64,000 nt of DNA from Fomes fomentarius (taxonomy: Eukaryota; Basidiomycota; Agaricomycetes; Polyporales; Polyporaceae): assembly GCA_022606135.1 (NCBI GenBank), contig JABYQN010000009.1, positions 335,001 through 399,000 of the forward strand. Direction: 5' to 3'. Under the pieces are notes generated by a model that was not told the origin of the DNA, searched no databases, and saw only the letters and a list, made by a program, of their open reading frames with translations. The position numbers were made by a program, and so were the translations under genes. Numbering within the stretch: the first letter of the stretch is position 1; every line of letters starts with the position of its first letter. Below, in pieces: positions 21,712-33,915 of the stretch.

Positions 21712-24305
21712 GTTTGTTAGTAGGTATATATGTAGAGAGGTTGAGGGGAAGTTGTGAAGGGGATGATGTCTGAGAGTGCGGTATGTCTGAGGGGAGAGAG
21801 TGAAAAGGCCGGGGGATTTGTAGGGATTCCGGGCGTGGGAAACTGCACAAATCCGCCTCGCGGCGATTGTTGAACGAGTTCAACAATGGACGCGACCTGT
21901 AACGTGACAAAGGACACGTACCAGTGCTGTAACCACGCTGCGTTACCATACGCCATTCTTTGTACCTGTCGGTAGCTCCCTCTGATGGACGACATGCACA
22001 TCCACTCACCCTCACCCACATCTGGGAGACCGCATGCATAGATGTCCAGTCCATGAACCGCTGCGCTCCCTATATGTGTGTAGACATTTCCTTGAGTAGC
22101 ACCTATCTTCCCATAGACATTGTCACCCAGTTCTTTTATCCGGTTGTGAGGCCTAGTTACGAATATCCCGGTTAGTAGAAACGGGTGGTTAGGAACTTGC
22201 TCGATCATAGCAGCCCCTCAACGCCGATGGTAACACGTCACTTCAGTGCATCCATGCTTCAGACCATATTCGCTGCACAAATAGCTATATAGGGTCTTGA
22301 CGCACCGCAGATCAACGGCACCACTCTCCGGATGTGTGGATAATGGGCGCTTATCCTGTTCTCCGACAACCATACTGTAATATGGGAGAACGTCTGGACT
22401 TGGATCGCAGATCGTGCGCGAAGCATTTTTAACAGAGTGCGCTGAAGGCGGACTTAGTGGACCAGATCAGAAAGCCCATCATCGAGATCTATGACCTTCC
22501 GCCGAACTGGTTTACGAAGTATGGAGTTTTAGTGCGTATCATCAAGGGAGGGGAGGACAGGGACGTACCGTGTGGGGTGCCCTTGGACGTATTTCCCTGC
22601 TTAAGTTCCACACTCACTGATTTACTGTAATTCTGATCACAACCCGCTGTCAGTCTTTGTTCTATCGCGCAGGTTAGGCGTAATGTCTCGAATGTGCTCC
22701 AAGGTGCCTAACTGACTTTCGATAGTCGCTGACTGCTCGAGGCACCTGCGGGATGATAGCGGTCGAATGGCTATAGGATCCGCCAAAAGAGAAGAGAAAG
22801 AAGTCGACAACACTTGGTAATAGAGCAAAAGACAGCGTATTGAAGGGGGGGCACGGTATTCGATAAACCACAACAGCTGCACTCACCATGACTTTTGAGC
22901 GGGAGCTCCCTGTGGCACCGACGGACGCGCATTATTCGAAGTCCTTGATCAAGACATCTGCACATGAGACTGTTCCTCATCCCTGCCTCGGACATATGGA
23001 TGTCAGATGCGAGTATGATATAACACGCATTGTTCTATGCCTACTTATCCCAAGATGATGCCTTTTCGAAGGCTCAAGATGATGCAGAATATACACGGCG
23101 ATACAACCCATCCACGCATGATCGCCGTGGACAAGACATTGGCCCATCTTAAAGTTATATAGGCTGGCTTGAGCGTTGGCGTGCACGAGCCAGCATCCCG
23201 TAAATGGGACTCGGAGAAATCGCTCCAGATACCACTTGATTGAGGGTAGACAAGCACCCTTGCAGGACCACTCACCTGTGCATGATGTCCCTCAGACTCT
23301 CAGATTGGTATACGTCTAAGAATGGGGACAACACACAACAAGAGCAACGAGTCACCATGAAAGCGCACCTTGGCTGGGCTTCAAGTAGCCTCACACTGTG
23401 AATTAAACGTTCGTCCCAGACTTCACCTTGCCTTACTTACTAGCAACACATCGTATGTGTAATGCTCGTTGAAGTTCGCCAGAAAGCTCACGCTCGCAAT
23501 CATCCCGAGCTTGGACCAGTACTTTCGGTAGTCTAGTACGAATCAAGCTTGAATGCCGTTCCTTGATACACGAATATGAGCCTGATGACTCACATGAGCT
23601 AGAGGTTGGCAGCTCAACTTCCACACAAGCTGCGGATCCATGGATTATGACTTATGTCTCTCACAGCTCGGGATTGACGACTCGGTGAAGCTGAAGATCG
23701 TGTCACGGCAGTCGAAGGTGAAAAGTTTGCTCCAATGTCACGGTGAGCGTCACCTCTGAAAGTCACAACCCTGTCCCGAACCGCCATTGCAATTTGCATG
23801 TGTTCTACCTGTCTCCGTCTCCAACCAACTGTTCCCCATCTTGCCACTACCAGAGCAGTATAAGACAGTCGGCTCTGCGTGTTTTCATTACCATACCGGA
23901 GCTCTCATGGATAGTGCATGGTGACACGCGTCGCAACGCTTCTGAAGAGTTTGGAGGGGTCACGAGTCCCCACACAACGATCTTGGAACATCAATGCGGA
24001 CTATGGTCACTCGTCTTCAACGCAGGGTGGCGGAGCGTTGACATCTGAAGTCGAATCGGTACAAGTGAGTCGAGTGGAGGAACTGCTTGAAGCACGTGCG
24101 TATGTTTGTCTCGTTGTTCCCTTCCCCTGAACTGTATGTTCTATCCATTCCCTACACTATCCTCACGAAAGGGTGGTGTGTTCCCGGGGATATACTGTTG
24201 CTCTTCGTGGCCACGACCATTCTCGATGGTAAAGGATCTGTGATTAGATACAATACTCGATACATTGGTATAAGGTATCTAATGTGCAAGCGTATGCGCC
24301 TCCGT
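21712..24305. other. Gene-poor stretch before the polyketide synthase
   Basis: Nearly 2.6 kb with no supported gene. Around 22,440-22,530 on the plus strand a short frame reads KADLVDQIRKPIIEIYDLP, which looks like real protein, but it is isolated and I cannot name a family. Composition is lower in GC than the neighbours. This may be decayed coding or mobile sequence. The right end carries the 3' flank of the synthase gene. Confidence 0.45.
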
Positions 24306-27300
24306 CTACTCCTGAACGTATGCAATTGCATTCCTTAACTGCTCTGAGACGCGATCGAGCTGCAACAACTTCATCAGCTCTGGTTCGTTGTTGTTCAAGT
24401 TAGACCAACTCACGTTCTCCTCGTTGAACACCGCGAAATGATCTCCTGGTATATCCAGGACAGTGAGTGCCCTACCAAGGGCTTCCTCCCACCTCGCGAT
24501 TGTCGTCTCACCGCCTTCTCTCATCAGGAATGCGTCCGCACTCGCAATCTTTACCCTGTCTTGTGAACGCAGGTAGAGCGCTCGTGGAACGCTTCCCAGC
24601 GCGGGAGGAGTCTGCGAAAGATCGTATGCGACGAGGGCTCGTGTAGCATATCGCATCTGCCTCTGGATGACCTCAACAATGCGCTGCGAAGTGGCGCCCT
24701 TCGCTACTGCGTCGATGAGGGAGTCCTGGAGTGGACTATCTGTCTGAGGTGCAGGTGCGTCGATCAAAACCAACCCCTTAACCCCGACCCCAAGGAGGGA
24801 CAGCCGCCGCGCGATATCGAACGCGAGAACGCCACCAAACGACCATCCTACGAAGATCACGGTCAGCCACTTTCTGTCAGTGGCCGGAAATGGAGTACTA
24901 CTCACCACCAAGAAGACATTCGCCATGGTACGCCTCTCCATTCCAGAAGAGGTTGCTGGTGAGCAACCCAACATAGCTCATGGCCATCGTGACGAGCTCT
25001 CTTCCAGACGGTGCATCAACAAGCACGCGATTCGTAGCGTAACTCGAGTTCTGAATGGCCCAGACGTCACACCCCAGTGGCGCGAGTTTCACATATCCAC
25101 TTACAAGGCCACTGCCATCATGGATCAAGACTAGAGGTGGGGTATCAACTCCTCGGGGTGCGGTCTGCAGGCGGACGAGCTCTGGTCGCGTGTGTGGTTG
25201 TGTGGCACTCAGCGGTGATGGTGACGATGGCCGAGTGGGAGCCAAGGAAGGCTCTACCGATGACTCGCACGAGGCAGCCTGTGCAGCGGCGACCACGTCT
25301 CGGACAGTCCGGCAGGCTAACATGACCTCCCCGTCGAGCGTCGCACCTAGCTGCGTCTGGAAGGCATGACGGGCCTCGATCGAGGTTAACGAGTCAAGAC
25401 CTAGGCTTGCTAGCTCGACGTCATCCGTGACATCCTCAACGGGGACATCGAGCACCATGGAAAGGATATCCTTGACCCTGATGATCCCTGCGGCCGTCGA
25501 GACACAACGCGAGACCTTCGGTGCCCCCGTAGCTTGAGATGGACTTGGGTATGTAGAAACCAGGATCTGGCCAGATTCGTCTGTGTCTGCGTCGTACACA
25601 GTCGCAGTGCTCGAGATGGTCTCCGAGCGCGGTATGCGCTCGCCCTTCTCCGCGACGATTTGCACCAAGTCGGCGACGGTGGATGCGGCTGCAAGCGTGT
25701 GCGTGTCGACAGCAGCGGAAGGCACAAGAGTACGAAGACGTGCGACAATCTCCCATATCATGAGGGAGTCGACTCCTAGATGCGAGAGGTCGGCATCTAG
25801 GACGACTTCGTTCCTCGCCGCCCCCGACGTTTCTGCGATGATATCGATGACAATGTCCTGCAGATAGACTTGGGCAACATCTATGGAAGGCACGGAGGCC
25901 TTGATGTTGGGCCGGTTCGCAGCGAAAGCTGGAGGGCTCGGTGTCGCCCTTGTTGCAGACACTGGAAGAGATGCCCTGAGGAGCCGCGTGAGGCTCGCCA
26001 TCGCTACCCTGCGGAAGCGGACCCGCTTGAGACAAGCCACGACCCGTTTCCTAGGGTCGTCCACCTCAATCGCATACCCGTCTGCCACAAATAGATCATC
26101 CTTGGCACGCACGATCGACGTGTACACCCCATATCGCGCCGAGGTGTCGATAAGGCCCGGGAGGAGCTTGATCTTGTCGACCTGCGAGCAGATGCATGCG
26201 TGGTGCCCGTTCATCCCGAACATGAAGTTTAGGAAGAAGCCAGTAACATGCAGGAGCGTGTCAACGAAGATGGGGTCTAGGACAGATGACTTAATAGTAG
26301 TAGAATGCGACTTGATATTGGGAACTTGGATCACGGCGTACGCGGTGGAGAGCGTAGTGTGGATTTTGATGGTCCGTATCGCGTGGTAGGCCTTCGAGTA
26401 CGTCACGACCCGAGGAAATAGCAGCTCATAGCACGTCCGCGTGCTGAAACTCTCCGTCGATGCGGACAAGACCGTCTCGATCTCGCGCTCGAGCATCGCT
26501 GAGACGTACTGCAATTTCGACAGACACGCCTCTTCCGTCTTTTTCTTGTAAGAGCCAGTGCAGTGTAGCTGAGTGCGTGAGGAGCCGTCATCAAGAGAGA
26601 AGATGCTGAAGGCGCCGGCGTGTCTCCCAGAGGGAACGATCTCAATACGGAGGACGGCCTTCATCCCAGGAGCGTACGTGAGGGGTTTGGGGTAGAGACA
26701 CTCAGCCAGCTCGACAATGTCTCCAGCCTGCCATTCAGAGCGGTTCTTCAAGACATCGGTAGCGGCGGAGAGTGCGAGTTCTGTGTACACCGACGCTGGG
26801 CAGAGCGCAACTCCGGCGACGCAATGCCCCTCAATGAGGTCCGAGAAGAGAGCGATGTCTTTCTCGATGGTGATACCAGGTTCTGATCTAGAAGGTGCAG
26901 AGATACTTGGAATGTCGCAGCCATTGTGACTAGCCGAAGAGTGTTCGATTGCCCGTGGAGCCTCTTCCTCGAACGGCACCCAAAAGCGCGTCTTGGCAAA
27001 TGGGTACGGCGGAAGGTCGATCAGCCTTGCATCGGGTGTTAGGTCCGCAAACACCTTTCTCCATAGGATGGGCACGGACGTGCAGTAGAGCTGAGCTAGC
27101 GTGCCACAAAGAATACCGAAATCTTGCGCCTTCTGCCGTAGTGAAGGGAGCAGCAGAGGCGCCCCGTTGACTTGAAGACCACGCAAAAGAGACAGCGTCG
27201 TCGGGTGAGGTCCAAGCTCAATACATACCGCCACGGTGGAGACATCGATGCGAGACTGCAAATCCGAGATGCCCTGCTGGAATCGTGCTGACTCTCTGCA

Positions 27301-30159
27301 GTGGCGCGCGAAGTAGTCTGGAGTGAACGTTGTCGAGTCTCCAGGTTGGACCAGAGTACCGGTGACGTTGGAGAGCACGGGGAGAGTAGGAGGCGATAAC
27401 GCGATATGGCGGCCAGCCTCGCGGAGACCGTCGAGCACGGGGTCCATCGCTTCGGAATGGTACGCATATGGGATGTCCAGACGGGTGCACTGGATACCCT
27501 CCCTTGCGCGCAATGTCTCGAACTCTCCCAAACGCTTGATCGCACCACCGACGGTACAATGAGCCGAGCTGAAATTAAGTTGCATCGGGTGTTTGAGATT
27601 CGAGCAAGCTGTGCCGACGTACCTATTGTAGCAACACACCTCCAACTGAGGAAATTTCGCAAGGAGAGGCTTGACACAGTCCGCAGAAGCACGAATAGCA
27701 GACATAGCAGTCCGTCCTGGGACGCACTTGCTCGCAATCAGCCGCGCGCGAGTCGCCACGAGCCGTAATCCATCATCGAGAGTGAGGACGCCTGCGAAGA
27801 CCAACGCTGCAAACTCGCCGAAGCTGTGAAAGTACACATTAGTAGGACGATGTCACGGAGAGCATCGACGCACCTGTGGCTAACCACTGCGCATGGTTTG
27901 ACGCCCCACGCCGTCCACAACATAGCCAGCGCGTACTCCAGGACGAACAAGGCTGCGTGCGCCTCCTGGAAACGATCGACGTCGACATCGACATACTCTC
28001 CGTTGCCAGGGGGCGCGGACGAAGAGGCGGTCGCTGCATCGTCCGGCCGGCGAAAGACATCTGCCACGCCGACAAACCCCATCTCGCCCAATCTCCGATG
28101 GCACTCGTCTACACACCTACGCACGACCGCACACGTGCGGTACAGCTCCGCGCCCATGCCCGCATACTGCCCGCCCTGACCAGAGAAAACGAAGACGACG
28201 TCCGCAGCGGGAGACACCTCTGTGATCTTCGCACTGCGCAGGCCGTCAAGCAGCTCAGCTTGAGTGAAGCCGTGAGCGGCGACCCGGTACTTGTGCAGCT
28301 GCTGGCGGGCCGTTGCGGAGTAGGAGAAATCTTGTAGGAAGCATGAGGAGACGTCGAGGGAGGAGCTGTCGGTGGCATTGTCACTCAGACTGGCAGATCG
28401 TTCGAGGTGTTTGATGTAAGCGTTCCGTCGTTCTTCTAATGCTGCGATGCTCCTGCATGACATGCCGACTACGAAGTACGTTACCGTACCAGGACCGCTC
28501 CCGGTAGGTCCAATTCGGGGTGGATCGAGGTGCTCCTCCAGTAACAATGCCGCGTTAGAGCCGGACGCTCCAAAGTTGTTGAGAAGCGCCAAACGCTTCC
28601 TCCCGCTCCCATGCGAATCACCCGAAGTCGGAGTCGAAGGCAAGGTCCAAGGAACCGCAACAGTATTGATACGCACGCCATCGCCAGACAGCTCCGCTAT
28701 CCTCGGATTTAACCTGCGGAAAGACGGGTGCCTGGGGATAGTCTTCTCCCGCATCATCAGGACAACCTTCGCAAGGCTCGCGGCGCCCGACGCAGCTTCT
28801 GCATGTCCAATGTTCGCCTTGATCGAGGTAATGTATAGCGGATTTTCTTCCTCCTCCTCCTCTTCACTGCTGCGGTTGGAGGGCCCCCGGCGGCCAAAGA
28901 CCTGCCGCACGGCCTCGAGCTCCGCCGGGTCCCCCGCCTGGGTGCCCGTCCCATGGCACTCCACAACGTTAACCTCACGCGGGCTTGCACCCGCAGCCGT
29001 GAGGAGTTTCTCAAATAGCGCGACCTGGGACGGGACGTGGGGGTGCGTGATTGAGCGCGCGTGGGCGGACTGGTTGAGTTCAATGGCTCGGATGGTGCCA
29101 AGGATGTGGTCATTCTCGGCGAGCGCGTCCTGGAGGCGTTTGAGCACGAAGAGCGCGCAGCCCTCGGCGCGGCTGTACCCGTCTGCAGCGACGTCCCAGG
29201 GGCGGCATTGGCCCGTCGGGCTGAGAAAGTGGCCGCGGGAGAGACCTAGGTACATCTGCAAAAAATATGAAAATGACGTTGAGTTTGTGTGTGGCTAGTG
29301 CGGGTCTGCCGGGAACGAAGGGGAGTTTGACGAACGTCTGGGCTTGTGATGGCGTTCACGCCCCCAGCGAGCGCGGCGTTGCAGTCGCGGTTGAGGAGGG
29401 CGCGGCACGCTTGGTGGAGGGCGACGAACGAGGCTGAGCACGCGGTATCAAGAACCATTGAAGGACCGCCGAAGCCGAACGCATAGGATATCTTGCCGCT
29501 GAGGAACGCCTGCAGAGTTCCTGTGACAATAAGCATGTCGTGCGAATCATGACGACACAGAGCTTACCGGTGCTGTAGTAGACGTCGATGTCATTCCTGA
29601 GGTTCTGCACGTAGTCGTCTGTCGCGGCACCGACGTACACGGAGAAAGTGTCGGGATTGAACGAAGGGGTCGCGTTTGGGACGTATCCCGCGCTCTCCAG
29701 TGCCTTGTATGCGTTCCGTAGCAGGAGGCGTTGTTGCGGATCCATGCTGCGGGCCTCGCGGGGCGAGATGCGAAAGAAGGTGTGGTCGAACACGTCAGTG
29801 TCCTCGCAGAAGCTGCCGTGCGTCGTGGACATGCGCCGCCCCGGGTGGCTGGAACCGTCGGCACACTCGGTGTACGGCGAGACTTCGAAGCGTTCTGCGG
29901 GTATCTGCAGAGGGTATCAGTTTCGTGTCACCTTGAGTGGGTGATAAGTACGGACCTTCGTCACAGTGTTCAGACCGTCCGCCAGGAGCTTCCAGAGGGC
30001 CTCGGTGTTGTTTGCACCTGGAAGCTCGACGGCCATGCCGACGATGGCGATGGATGTGGAAGGTGGCGTGGACATGGCGTTTGCGGCCAAGCTCTCCGCC
30101 TCTCGAGGAAGATCGCCGAGTTCTGCGTGAGCTGAGTGTTGCCGAGGGTTAGTGCTCAT
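24306..30159 (-). CDS. Non-reducing type I polyketide synthase (KS-AT-PT-ACP-ACP-TE)
   Basis: Seven exons (29956-30159, 29568-29904, 29336-29520, 27874-29255, 27623-27823, 24906-27568, 24306-24847) give about 1,837 residues. Approximate residues: KS has Cys 208 in VLDTACSAS, His 343 in ECHGTGT and His 393 in KANIGH. AT has Ser 703 in VSHSFGEF and His 807 in YHSEAM. The product-template domain has His 1018 ([12 protein letters not shown]) and Asp 1206 ([10 protein letters not shown]). Two carrier proteins carry GVDSL and GLDSL near 1371 and 1496. The thioesterase has GWSFGG (Ser near 1660) and GDHF (His near 1794). No ketoreductase, dehydratase or methyltransferase is present. Such enzymes make aromatic polyketides from malonyl-CoA, for example orsellinic acid. 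The starter-unit acyltransferase (SAT) normal at the N-terminus is missing; the protein enters KS after about 35 residues. The 54-nt intron at 27569-27622 is in frame but its removal restores a normal AT motif. No tailoring genes adjoin. Confidence 0.95.
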
Positions 30160-31374
30160 GTCGCTTATAAGAGAGCGGATGTAGCACTATTTTTGCTCCA
30201 GTCTATGTAAAGCTCTTGGAGAGATGGTAATCGCTAGGGCGTCGGGGAGCAATTGCTGCAGCCGAATCGGACCCTCGTACAACACCTGGATGCGCCGGCT
30301 GTCAACAAGGATCAGCCATCTTGGAGCATGCATGATACGTGCTCAAAGTGATACTTGCTAAGGTATAGGCGCACGATGCAGCGCCTAGCGCACAGACGGA
30401 AGGGAGTTCGAACTCAAACGGCGGTACCAGTCAATGTGCGATCGTCCGACCCTCGACAAAAAACAGCAATGACGCGATGAGAGAGAGTTAATTGAGCAGT
30501 GGTTGTTACCGCAAGAATTCGCAGTAGAGTGGTGGTTCGATTTCTACGATGGCTGATGGTTTGTTGCCTGTGGTCCGGCTGTCAAGGGAGATTAGCAAAT
30601 CCGAGACAATCAGAGGAACGAGTGTTGGGGGTAGAGAGGCCCGTCTGAGGGAGGAATGTCGTACACGGGTATTTATGTGAGTTCGGGCGCGCTGGAGATT
30701 GGAATGACAGCTGTTGTGCTAGGAATTCGGATCGGAACATCCTCAGGCCTGCCTCTTCGGAATTGATGTCGTTCGGAGCCCCAACTACGTTTCGTTGACC
30801 ATGATACTAGCTGACGTACCTTTGGCTGTCCACCCACAATGGAGGACCGTACGCGAGCATACATCCCCCAGCTGCACTGATCGTCGACGGTGAACATGAA
30901 AAGCCGGCAGAGGGCCAGTATTTCCGAAGAAGAGCTGCGAAAAGGCTGTACGTTAGCCTGGGTTATCCAATTTCCTAAACTCGGAGTACTGACGACAAAT
31001 CCTCGCCTTCTTGTGACTCGTTCAGTACGGCAAGGTTACAGCCAGCGAGCTGTGTTGAATTCACCGGAGCTCGCTCTACCGGCAGTAACTTCAAACTTCG
31101 ATGCGGATCGCCACAGTGTTGCCACGGCATTGGCACTCGCAGAGCACTGTTATCTGCTCGTATTCAGGCCACAATCGAGAGATTGTCTAAGTCTTGCAGT
31201 AAGTGTTTTGATGGTATGGGTCATGCGACTCACGCCGGTCAAGAGATCTAGAGACGGACCCCAATTTAGGGTTAGGGCTCCGGCGCTTGCATCCGGCGGA
31301 ACGCGGAACGGAAGAAGGTAAGCTTACGGGCTCAAGTCCATGCTTTCTCTCGCTCTGCTCAATTCCTACTTGCT
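30160..31374. other. Divergent promoter region, polyketide synthase and J-protein
   Basis: About 1.2 kb separates the divergent start codons. I searched the minus strand for a SAT domain or upstream exon and saw none. A plus-strand frame at 30,890-31,321 lacks motifs. The right end contains a double telomere-like motif, listed separately. Confidence 0.55.
31266..31277 (+). promoter_or_regulatory. Telo-box-like element (two TTAGGG units)
   Basis: TTAGGGTTAGGG lies about 100 bp upstream of the J-protein start, just after a CCAAT pentamer. Fungal telomere hexamers at internal promoters can bind Myb-type telobox factors such as Tbf1. The role here is inferred from position only. Confidence 0.45.
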
Positions 31375-32255
31375 ATGCACAAACCACAATCAATTCGGTC
31401 TTGCGTCGCTCAAGTCAGATATGCATCGACAAGCGCAGGGCCGTATCCATTCCCTGCCCATTCTCGGCCAACCCCGCACCAGATATTCCACCTCCCGATA
31501 GGAGCAAGCCAGAAGGAAATCAAGGCGCGGTGTAGGTATTCATACATGCCATTGCCATGCCCCCTCCGCTGTTCCGTCTCAACATCGGAAAATGCTGCGT
31601 TATTGTTGAAGCGTATGGGCTGACACCTTCCGAAGACTACGAGCTTGTCCGGGTGCACCACCCGGATGCGCCCAACGGGTACAACTTGTCTCCTGAAGTT
31701 CGACGGTCGCGCTTCCAAGCTATCACCGCTGCGTACGACACGCTCCGCGGGAAGTGGAGCGGCGGCAGTTCCAATAGCGCAGACGATATCTACAGGCAGG
31801 AGCTGGACCGCAGGAGACGAGCCCGTGCTGCGTATGAGGCATCCCTCGGCCGCGGGACGTTCTCATACGAGCAGACTCCTGGAAAGACCTGGGAGGCGAG
31901 CGCGGACGATAGGTGGAAGGACAGAATCATCCTGTTCATAGGGATCATGGTAGGTATCTCCCTATCATTTTGTTTCAATCCCACTTGTCTGACGAGGAGA
32001 TTTGTGTTGTAGGCTCTCGGCGCAGGCCTTGGGCCGATGTTGGTGTGGCCGTCATATCAGGCCTCGCACCAGGCGCACCTCAGCGCGTCGAGGAACTTAG
32101 CTGCGGCACGGCGGGAGGCACGCGAGTACGGTGAGGAGAGACGGAGGGCGATAAGCGAGCGCGTGAAGGAGTTCAAGGCGCAGGAGGCTCAGGCTGAGCA
32201 GAATCGACCGTCAGAGTTGGACGCTTCCCGTCCTTCCTCAGCTTCGGCGGCTTGA
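31375..32255 (+). CDS. Mitochondrial J-domain (DnaJ) protein with a membrane segment
   Basis: Three exons (31375-31531, 31636-31949, 32013-32255) give 237 residues. The N-terminus (residues 1-30) is rich in Arg and Ser with few acids, like a presequence ending near VRYAST. The J domain runs from about residue 33: HQIFHLPIGASQKEIKARYY, then the HPD tripeptide in VRVHHPDAPNG, then FQAITAAYDTLRGK. A hydrophobic segment (RIILFIGIMALGAGLGPML) near residue 160 suggests anchoring in the inner membrane. The charged C-terminal helix (AAARREAREYGEERRRAISE) may be coiled coil. J proteins stimulate Hsp70 ATPase; the partner would be mitochondrial Hsp70. It resembles fungal J-like proteins with one membrane span, but the exact orthologue is unclear. 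Confidence 0.85.
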
Positions 32256-32600
32256 TATGCTTCTCTCTCGACCTCGTACCGTGCTTCTACTCACACATAG
32301 AATCAGTAGTGAATTTTTGACTAGTAAGTAAAGGTTCGGAGGTGTTGAGACTTTCGTGACCAACTTCAGCACAACTTGCTCAGTGGTCTGATGCATTGTG
32401 ACTGGACGCAACTTCGAGCTCATGCGCAAGCAACAATGTGCACCACTCCAGAGTGTCAATACCAATTGGCTTTGGAGATACAATCGGTAAACTGTTTATC
32501 ATTCTATGTACTCAGGGAATGGATGGAAGGAGCGCCTCTAAGCGCCTATAAGAATCAGCACACGAGCTCGCTCCACGCAGCTGGAATCATTTCTTCGTCA
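32256..32600. other. Intergenic stretch before the gene-fragment strip
   Basis: About 345 bases with the 3' flank of the J-protein gene and the 5' flank of an F-box fragment. The part near 32,540 aligns loosely with the leader of the F-box gene at 38,160. Confidence 0.5.
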
Positions 32601-32760
32601 AAACCGTCAAGACCATGCTCGACTCCGAGCTCCCTGACGAGCTCATCGCCTCGCGCCTGGCCCCCACCGACCTCCGAGCGCTCCAGCAAGTTTCCATGCG
32701 GTTGCACGCCCTCGTCACCGCGAGCGCCGCGCTGCAGTACGCCCTCGAGCTGCACTCCCC
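32601..32760 (+). pseudogene. Truncated F-box gene fragment
   Basis: Starting at the ATG at 32615, the frame reads LDSELPDELIASRLAPTDLR and ALQQVSMRLHALVTASAALQ, clearly the F-box N-terminus of the intact gene at 38,232. Relative to that gene it lacks nine bases (three residues) inside the F-box. Similarity stops near codon 49, after the LELH motif. The sequence then runs on into unrelated DNA. F-box proteins recruit substrates to SCF ubiquitin ligases; this piece could at most encode a lone, damaged F-box. A functional short peptide is not excluded but no support was seen. Confidence 0.75.
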
Positions 32761-32929
32761 TATAGGCTCATGTGGTGCAGAATGGTCCTTTGTCTGTCGT
32801 GATGGTATATTACGCCCCACGGAGCATGAATATCCAATAGATTATTATATCGCCCTTTGTTTGTCATGTTATGGGATTGATGGGAGTCCCAGGGAGTCCT
32901 AGTCTCCCAGTGGGTCCGATGCTCTCCAC

Positions 32930-33625
32930 AGGCAAGGTATCAACCAGACCGATCCGTCGAACGACCTGGGCGTGCTCCAAGCACGCTTAATGTTTGTGGT
33001 TCCGCGATTCGTGAAGCGCCCATATGCTTGGTACCTCGCCATATCAAACACGACGAGCTCTACGCCCGACTGGCCGAAGACTGGTCAGTGAAAATTGTCG
33101 AAGAGTACCTGGACCTCATCGCCAAGCGGGAAGGATACCCCAATCAATGGTTCAAAAAGCTGAAAGAGAAAGCGTTTGACTTCATCTTGGTGACAGTGCC
33201 TACTAATATGTTACCCGCCGCGACGCCCCGCGGAAGCATGAAGGACGGGTTCAAGGGTGCGGTAATACTTTTATATGGAACATTGCAAGTCTATCGCTTT
33301 CTTTGTGTCTTGGCATGGCTTGTCTCACTACATGTGTTCTCAGTTGGATTATTCTGCTGGAGTGCCAGTGATGCCAGTGATGCCAGTGATGCACGTCCAC
33401 AAGGAGCTTGACGGGCTGAACTCGAAGGAGTTCAAGCCCAGGAACGTCATCGAGCGCGACATGTACAAGATGTACGACGCGACGAGGATGCACGGACTGC
33501 CTGTGGGCGTGCAGGTTGCAGGGAAGAGACTCGAAGAGGAGAAGGTGCTCGAGGGCATGAAGCTCATCAACGGCATTCTAAGAGAGGCGGGCAAGGCGTA
33601 TCCTCTTCTCGAACCCGTTGAGTGA
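32930..33625 (+). pseudogene. C-terminal fragment of a fungal amidase gene
   Basis: The frames match the last third of amidase-signature family proteins: VPRFVKRPYAWYLA, then SVKIVEEYLDLIAKREGYP, FDFILVTVPTNMLPAATPRG, LDYSAGVPVM, FKPRNVIERDMYKMYDA and HGLPVGVQVAGKRLEEEKVL. The order and spacing are normal for that region and one intron (about 33,262-33,342) sits where a splice would be expected. The upstream two thirds, including the catalytic Ser-cisSer-Lys triad, are absent. There is a frame change near 33,040. A 9-nt unit is repeated in the segment after DYSAG (PVMPVMPVM). Intact relatives hydrolyse amides; this copy cannot be active. Confidence 0.8.
33362..33391 (+). repeat. 9-nt tandem repeat in the amidase fragment
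   Basis: About three copies of gtgccagtgat-like 9-mers (unit ccagtgatg) inserted in frame after the DYSAG motif, giving PVMPVMPVM. Intact amidases have a single Pro-Val here, so the expansion is probably post-inactivation slippage. Confidence 0.7.
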
Positions 33626-33915
33626 CGGGGTCATCTGTGTGAAGAAGCTCACTACGTTTGCGTCGTCGACAGATGTGCTGTACGAATATGATGTATGTAT
33701 GACTACACAGGCGCATATTCCACGGTATGACGTGAATCAGGCGGCGTTCGGATGGGAAGTTGGCAGCAAGCGGCAACGTCGTGGACCGACACGACTCAGC
33801 CACTGGCACATTTTTGACGCGTGGTCGTTTCGCTGAACAATCCAGCGGCCAATTTCCGATTAAGCAGTGCACGTATCCCACTACTCTCTATTTGCGACTC
33901 TAGTCTGGGTACAAG
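33626..33915. other. Spacer between two gene fragments
   Basis: About 290 bases with no recognisable coding or repeat. Confidence 0.5.

Noticed and set aside
30890..31321. Plus-strand open frame of about 140 codons
   Set aside because: No motif, no ATG with good context, and it overlaps the promoter region and telo-box of the J-protein gene.
30160..31374. A hidden SAT domain or 5' exon of the polyketide synthase
   Set aside because: Minus-strand frames here show no GxCxG-type acyltransferase motif and no suitable splice chain into the first KS exon.
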